NCBI GenBank assembly: GCA_945872875.1
Contig: CAMCBB010000067.1
Coordinates: forward strand, 1 to 9,712
Reading direction: 5' to 3'
DNA: 9,712 bases
Origin: Flavobacterium psychrophilum
GTDB lineage: Bacteria; Bacteroidota; Bacteroidia; Flavobacteriales; Flavobacteriaceae
The notes under the pieces are model-generated. The model was not told where the DNA came from. It did not search any database and saw only the letters and a list, made by a program, of their open reading frames with translations. Positions 4,839-9,712 of the stretch are shown here, piece by piece; the stretch's first letter is position 1; each line of letters begins with the position of its first letter. Both the position numbers and the translations under genes were made by a program.

Positions 4839-7800
4839 TATCGTAATAAACTAAAGTGACCTTTTGCAATTCTACCGTTATCTACATATATTACATACCA
4901 GTAATCGTCTGCAGGTAGTTTAGCGCCGTTATAAGTTCCATCCCAACCATCGCCAACAGCAGAAATTTGTTTGACGATTTTACCATATCGGTCAAATATT
5001 CTTATGTATGATTTAGGATAAAATTTATAATTAGCCCCTCTAATATTCCAAAAATCATTGTATCCATCTCCATTTGGAGTAAAGAATTTAGGTGCGCCAA
5101 GTACCGAAATGTCTTCTTTGGCAATACCACAACCATTCATATCTTTTACATAAACAGTATAGAATCCCATATCTAGATTTTGAAAATAATTGGATGTTTG
5201 ATAAGTACCATTAGTACTTTCAATACTATAAACATAATTACCATTTCCGCTCACAATTACTTCAACCGAATTATTATCGGTTAAATCTACAATATTTATT
5301 TGTTCGATAGTAGCAATTACAGATGCGGTAACTTTAATTGGTCTTGTTTCGCTGCAACCTGCAGGAGTTGTAACTACAACAGAGTAATCGCCACTTTGTG
5401 AAACGGCTAAACTGTATTGGGTAGCATTAGGAATAAGTATATTATTCAAATACCATTGGTAAGTATAGCTATTTATAGGTGTACCCGGAAGCACTCCTGC
5501 ATTAATAGTTACATTAAAAGTGGGTAGGTTGGTACAAACTATTTGATCGTCTTCACCAAATGAATTAAGGTCAATTTTAGGTATTGGATTCACTACAAAA
5601 TTTATTGTACTTGTTGCTTTACAACCCAAATTAATAGGATTAGTAATTGCTGCAGTTACATTTTGTGTAGCTGAATTAAATGGATTTGGTAATTGTGCCA
5701 AAACTTGTCCATTTGCCAATGTATATGAAATATTCATTCCGGTTTGAGTTCCCAAAAGAGTATTTTCAATAGTTGATGTGTCAAAGGATAAAATTCCATC
5801 TTGCATCGCTGGATTATTTATTTCGTCATCACATCGAACTAATTGTGATAATTGTGCTGCTGAAAGTGGGAATATTTGTGGCAAATTATCTACAATAAAA
5901 GTTATTGTTCCTTCATCATAACAAGGTCCGTTGGTTGCTTGTGTAATATTGTTGGTAACTCTTACCGTTATTGTTTGTGTTGTATTTACAGTAAATGTTG
6001 GGATAGGATTAATTAAATTCCCTGTTGCGTCATAATAGGCAACTGTTTTATTGGTTTGTCCATTTAAAACAGTTGCATTTAGGGTAGAGGTGTCAAAAAT
6101 GTAAATACCATCATAATCGTCATCACAATGTCTGATTGTGTTAGTTGGATTTATTGCAGTAGCAATTGGTAACGCTTCTACATTTAAGGTCACAAAAGGT
6201 CCCAATCCATAACAACCTTGAAAGTTATTACTGTCAACTCTAACATATATTTGCTGTTGGTTAACAATGGTATTTCGGTAAGCAAATTCGTTTACGGCAT
6301 TAACTTGAGCTAATGCATCGGTTTGATTAGCATAATATTTTATGGTATAATTGGTGCTTGGTGGAGGTAAAATAGCATTGATATCATTTGTAACACTGCT
6401 AAAATTAAACACCGAAGTACCATCAGTATCTAAAGAAACTCCAGCAACTGCATCATCACATAAGGTAAAGGATCTTTGAAATGTTGCTGCGTTAATTTGA
6501 GTTGCAGAAACAATTAAATCAATTTGCGAAACACTAAAACAACCATTACCGTTTTCTACTCGTACCCAAACAGTAGCAGATCCATTAACGGTGAAGGCAA
6601 GTGGATTGTTTATTTTGACTAAAGGATCATTTGTACTTGCTCCAGTTTGTGTAGTAAAATAGGTGAAAGTCTCACTAGCGTAATTACTCGAGATTTGTGG
6701 GTTGTTAACTGTTAAATTAATGTCAGAAATTCCATCGGTATCCGTATCACATTGCTTTATTGTGATTGGGCTAGTAAGTACTGGTAATGCATAAGTGGTT
6801 AAAGTTGCTGCATCAGAAATCATACCACAGCTGTTACCATTTTTTGATAATATTACTTTGTATTGATAGCCGCTCATTGATGGGCTTACACTTGAAATGA
6901 TTAGTGTGTCTGTATTTGCACCTGAATAAATAGCGTTATTCGTTACATTAGCCCAAATTGTTCCATTGAAAATTAGCCATTGGTAATTGTTGACAGGATT
7001 TGTAATAACAGAAAAAGTTGCACTTTGATTCTCACAAGTAGTAAAATTTTGAGGCTGGGTTGTTATAATTATTGGAGCACTGGTAATATAATCTAAACTT
7101 GGATTAATATATGCTACGCCACTTGTAACTACACCATTTAAATCTACCGTTGGAGGAACAATAGTTCCAAGCGTTCCAGCACTACTATCAAACTGTGTGT
7201 ATCCTGCTTCAGTAACATCTAAGCAGCCATCGTTATCACTTTCTGTGTCTAAATAATTATTAAGAGTATCCGAATCGGTATTTGCAATTGTGTAATTTAG
7301 AATACTTGAATCAATACCAGTTTCTAATAGATCAGCTAAACCATTTAACCCAAAGCTATTTCCGTCAATTACACCATTTAAATTCGCATCAATAGCTCCA
7401 GAACCCGATTCATTTAAGTCGAATATTCCGTCGTTATCCGAATCTAAATCTAAATAATCAGTTACTCCATCATTATCAGAGTCTATTGGTGTCAAACCGG
7501 TTCCAAACGCATCATCTAATCCATCTTGATTGGCATCTACTCCCGAATTTGGAATTACTGTAGCGCCTTGTACTTCAATCGCATCAGGAATACCATCATT
7601 TTCTGAATCAATATCATTTTGGTCAGGAACACCATCTAAATCAGAATCTTTAGTTACGCAGGTAGCTTTTATCTTAAAGGTTGCTTTATCGGCAAAGGCA
7701 TCAGAAAGATTACTATGAGTAAAAATAAGAGAGTTTGAGTAATTGGTAACAAATTTAAAAGTTCCTGCGCCAGCAGCTAGAGGAGTAGTGCTATTCAATC

Positions 7801-9712
7801 GGAATCGAATTTCAAATGAGGAATATTGAGTTATTCCACTTTCATAAATTCCATCGTAATTTGTATCAATTAATAATTGATTTGTTGGATTTAATACCGT
7901 GATTGTTTTATTTATAGGAGAATTAATTATAAAACTTCCATTAGAATTTAATAAATCAGAATTATTCGCAGTAGTTATATATTCGAAATTTAAGGAAATA
8001 GGCTGGTTAAATATCATTTCATATTTAACCTGATTGGTTCTACCTGCAGGTAATTCAGTTACAAAACTTCCGTCAGCACTTCCTACAAAAGGAGTCGGAC
8101 TTGAAGTCCCAAGTGTAGTTATAGTTCCGGTAAAGGAATTAGAATAGCTTAAAACAGAAACTGTTCCTGCAGAAGGGTTTAATAATGAAATCGTTTGATC
8201 ACCATTAGATTCAGTACAATTTGTAACGCCATCATTATCATTATCTACATCAATATTGTCAATAATACTATCATTATCGGAATCTAAAGCGCAAGAACTA
8301 ACAGGAATTTCATCTGAAAAATAATCGATAGAACATGCAGATAAAGATGCTTTTATCTTGTAATATCCTGGTTGTAAAGGAGTATAGGTATTTGAATTAG
8401 CACCTGGAATAGGATTTCCATTGTAATACCATTGATAGGAATCAAAGTTACTAATTGCATTTACATTAAGGTTAATGTCTGGAATACAATTAGATTGTGT
8501 AGTTGTAACAGGTTGAAAAACAATTTCAGGTTTAAATGTAAATCCAGAATAAAAACCACCATAAGTAGCAGCTCCACTAGATCCATAATATGATAAATAA
8601 ACCTGTTCAGTTGAAAACACAGATACATTCCCAGTTAGTCCCTCTATAGTATAAGTTTCAAAATCTGGGTTTCCAATGACATTTAAAGGTCCATTTAATA
8701 ATAAGCTTGAAGGTAAAGATGCTAATGTATAATTTACTCCATTAATTATAAATGTTAATGTAGCTCCTGTTTTAGTTACAATACAAACGGTTCCTGTAAA
8801 ATCTACCAAAGCACCAACTTCATTTATAAAGGGAATGTTGTTAATTGATTTTGGTGTTTGACAACTTAATGGTGGTACAAAATGCATGTTTTGATTGGCT
8901 TGACTATCTGACCCTCCAATACCTTGGTAGGCAAAAATATTTTTTGAACTTTTCACATATAAATTACCATTTGCAGAAAAGTCAGATCCACTTAAGGCTA
9001 AATATTCACCTGAATTAAGTGTTATAAAAGGGGTAGTACTCCCGTTAAGAAAAATTTCAGTGTTGTTTAAATCAGCAATTAATAATGGTCTTTCAGTTAC
9101 ATCAATTCCTGATCCTCTAACAAAAATATATTCTGTTCCAGTTCTTTCTGCCGAAACTATTTGGTCCATACCTAAATCAAGATTTGAAGATGTACCATTA
9201 CTACCTGCAAAAGATCCACAATTAACAGCAATAGGTTTATCTGAAGTTATGGATGCGCCAATTAATCCATCTCTGTTTTCATTTGTAGGGCCTTGAACCG
9301 CAATTGCATAACTTTCTCCGGCATTTAATACAATTGAAGCTGGATTACTTCCAGCGGCGGTGTTGTTTATTAATTGAACACCTGGTTTAATATCTGCAAA
9401 CGAAATTGTTGTATTATTTTCCGTGGCTAAAATAGTTGCAAAAGTATAGTGATTGTTGGAAGTGGTTTGAACTCCAGTATTTATAAAACCTCCAATTCTA
9501 AAATGTGTGCCTAGTGCGGCGCTTCCTTTAGATACAATTCCTCCAGCTTGAAAATTTTGAGTTGTAGAAGTTAAACGAACATTGGCATATATTAAATCTT
9601 GTGCATTAATAATATAACCTTTATTATTTTTAATTGTACTGACATCACTGCTAGAAATTAATAGTTGGGAGTCAAATCCATTACCAATATTGTAGATATA
9701 GGGAGTGTCTCT
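4838..9712 (-). CDS. Giant T9SS type B secreted surface protein, 5' end outside the window
   Basis: The frame is open from the window edge to the TAA at 4840-4838, with 1624 residues visible. Methionine at 9169 is internal, because the same domain continues upstream of it. Visible residues, in order: about 1-388 resemble the N-terminal domain of IgGFc-binding proteins (ATENNTTISF, SDKPIAVNCGS, MDQIVSAERTGTEYIF); 392-475 form an Ig/PKD-like domain (YQWYYNGNPIPGA); 475-497 are thrombospondin type 3 Asp-rich repeats; 500-680 are an unrecognised beta-rich domain; 688-840 hold more type 3 repeats (DSDNDGVTDYLDLDSDNDG); 877-975 are Ig-like; 980-1382 are four roughly 100-residue modules beginning with Cys-Asp motifs; 1385-1468 are Ig/PKD-like (YTYQWYLNN); about 1462-1538 are SprB-like. 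The last domain, 1539-1624 (FFTPNGDGYNDFWNIRG, RIFDRYGKIV, GWDGTYNG, then GHFSLLR at the end), is the gliding-motility-type C-terminal signal (CHU_C/TIGR04131). The protein is probably exported by Sec and then T9SS to the cell surface, acting as an adhesin or gliding-related protein. Ligand unknown. Confidence 0.92.
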   Translation of the reverse strand, partial: RDTPYIYNIGNGFDSQLLISSSDVSTIKNNKGYIINAQDLIYANVRLTSTTQNFQAGGIVSKGSAALGTHFRIGGFINTGVQTTSNNHYTFATILATENNTTISFADIKPGVQLINNTAAGSNPASIVLNAGESYAIAVQGPTNENRDGLIGASITSDKPIAVNCGSFAGSNGTSSNLDLGMDQIVSAERTGTEYIFVRGSGIDVTERPLLIADLNNTEIFLNGSTTPFITLNSGEYLALSGSDFSANGNLYVKSSKNIFAYQGIGGSDSQANQNMHFVPPLSCQTPKSINNIPFINEVGALVDFTGTVCIVTKTGATLTFIINGVNYTLASLPSSLLLNGPLNVIGNPDFETYTIEGLTGNVSVFSTEQVYLSYYGSSGAATYGGFYSGFTFKPEIVFQPVTTTQSNCIPDINLNVNAISNFDSYQWYYNGNPIPGANSNTYTPLQPGYYKIKASLSACSIDYFSDEIPVSSCALDSDNDSIIDNIDVDNDNDGVTNCTESNGDQTISLLNPSAGTVSVLSYSNSFTGTITTLGTSSPTPFVGSADGSFVTELPAGRTNQVKYEMIFNQPISLNFEYITTANNSDLLNSNGSFIINSPINKTITVLNPTNQLLIDTNYDGIYESGITQYSSFEIRFRLNSTTPLAAGAGTFKFVTNYSNSLIFTHSNLSDAFADKATFKIKATCVTKDSDLDGVPDQNDIDSENDGIPDAIEVQGATVIPNSGVDANQDGLDDAFGTGLTPIDSDNDGVTDYLDLDSDNDGIFDLNESGSGAIDANLNGVIDGNSFGLNGLADLLETGIDSSILNYTIANTDSDTLNNYLDTESDNDGCLDVTEAGYTQFDSSAGTLGTIVPPTVDLNGVVTSGVAYINPSLDYITSAPIIITTQPQNFTTCENQSATFSVITNPVNNYQWLIFNGTIWANVTNNAIYSGANTDTLIISSVSPSMSGYQYKVILSKNGNSCGMISDAATLTTYALPVLTSPITIKQCDTDTDGISDINLTVNNPQISSNYASETFTYFTTQTGASTNDPLVKINNPLAFTVNGSATVWVRVENGNGCFSVSQIDLIVSATQINAATFQRSFTLCDDAVAGVSLDTDGTSVFNFSSVTNDINAILPPPSTNYTIKYYANQTDALAQVNAVNEFAYRNTIVNQQQIYVRVDSNNFQGCYGLGPFVTLNVEALPIATAINPTNTIRHCDDDYDGIYIFDTSTLNATVLNGQTNKTVAYYDATGNLINPIPTFTVNTTQTITVRVTNNITQATNGPCYDEGTITFIVDNLPQIFPLSAAQLSQLVRCDDEINNPAMQDGILSFDTSTIENTLLGTQTGMNISYTLANGQVLAQLPNPFNSATQNVTAAITNPINLGCKATSTINFVVNPIPKIDLNSFGEDDQIVCTNLPTFNVTINAGVLPGTPINSYTYQWYLNNILIPNATQYSLAVSQSGDYSVVVTTPAGCSETRPIKVTASVIATIEQINIVDLTDNNSVEVIVSGNGNYVYSIESTNGTYQTSNYFQNLDMGFYTVYVKDMNGCGIAKEDISVLGAPKFFTPNGDGYNDFWNIRGANYKFYPKSYIRIFDRYGKIVKQISAVGDGWDGTYNGAKLPADDYWYVIYVDNGRIAKGHFSLLR
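5570..6775 (-). repeat. Four tandem ~100-residue modules in the giant protein
   Basis: Four protein modules begin with a Cys-Asp motif: QCDTDTDG near 6745, LCDDA near 6450, HCDDDYDG near 6120 and RCDDE near 5830. They are spaced about 290-330 bp apart. Each then shows an F/N-D/N-x-S/T stretch, a Y-x-x-x-T segment and a V-x-V strand, often with a second Cys (NGCF, QGCYG, GPCYD, LGCKA). The two Cys per module could form a disulfide on the cell surface. DNA identity between copies is low, so these are old duplications rather than recent ones. The DxDxDG in copies 1 and 3 suggests calcium binding. Confidence 0.7.
7195..7655 (-). repeat. Thrombospondin type 3-like calcium-binding repeat cluster
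   Basis: In the giant protein this region encodes recurrent Asp-rich turns of DxDxDGxxD type: DSDLDGVPD, DSENDGIPD, DANQDGLDD, DSDNDGVTD, DSDNDGIFD, DANLNGVID and ESDNDGCLD. A smaller cluster (DSDNDSIIDNIDVDNDNDG) lies at about 8222-8290. Such repeats bind many calcium ions and stiffen extracellular stalks. The repeats are separated by glycine- and leucine-rich linkers. Confidence 0.85.

Noticed and set aside
5570..8300. Repetitive Asp-rich and Cys-Asp segments as CRISPR or mobile DNA repeats
   Set aside because: The periodicity exists at protein level within one open frame. The DNA copies are diverged and there are no spacer-repeat units, terminal inverted repeats or transposase.
4838..9169. 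The giant gene as complete, starting with Met at 9169
   Set aside because: The frame stays open to the window edge, and the upstream residues (ATENNTTISF, SDKPIAVNCGS) belong to the same IgGFc-like domain, so 9169 is an internal methionine.

Overview
The window looks like chromosomal DNA of a flavobacterium (Bacteroidota, Flavobacterium or a close relative). It is AT-rich, its promoters have the Bacteroidota form (TTG about 19 nt before TAnnTTTG), Shine-Dalgarno sequences are absent or weak, and the largest gene ends in a type IX secretion (T9SS type B) sorting domain. These assignments come from reading the sequence; no database search was run.

Left part (1-2466, mostly + strand) is housekeeping. 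A strong promoter at 22-51 sits inside an inverted repeat and drives tRNA-Glu(TTC) and, 32 nt later, rpsT (ribosomal protein S20), ending at a hairpin terminator at 452-483. The translational GTPase gene typA/bipA (621-2417) follows from its own promoter. It converges on a minus-strand pentapeptide-repeat gene (2470-3042), and one bidirectional terminator lies between them.

Middle part (3043-4633): a divergent + strand gene encodes a 12-helix-type MFS exporter. Its real start is most likely the ATG at 3188, because a promoter -7 box overlaps the longer TTG-started frame. The MFS gene is followed on the minus strand by tRNA-Arg(ACG). That tRNA has a near-ideal promoter, a terminator whose U-tract runs into the MFS stop codon, and a rare A19:U56 tertiary pair in place of G19:C56.

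Right part (4689-9712, minus strand) is one very large secreted surface protein, with 1624 residues visible and the 5' end beyond the window. It has an IgGFc-binding-protein-like N-terminal region, thrombospondin type 3 calcium-binding repeats, Ig/PKD-like domains, four roughly 100-residue tandem modules and a T9SS type B C-terminal domain. A 49-codon basic protein starts at the giant gene's stop codon (TAATG overlap), which suggests translational coupling.

No mobile element, CRISPR array or recognisable defence system is present. The most unusual items are the coupled small protein, the altered tRNA-Arg elbow pair, and the uncharacterised domain set between calcium-binding repeats in the giant protein.
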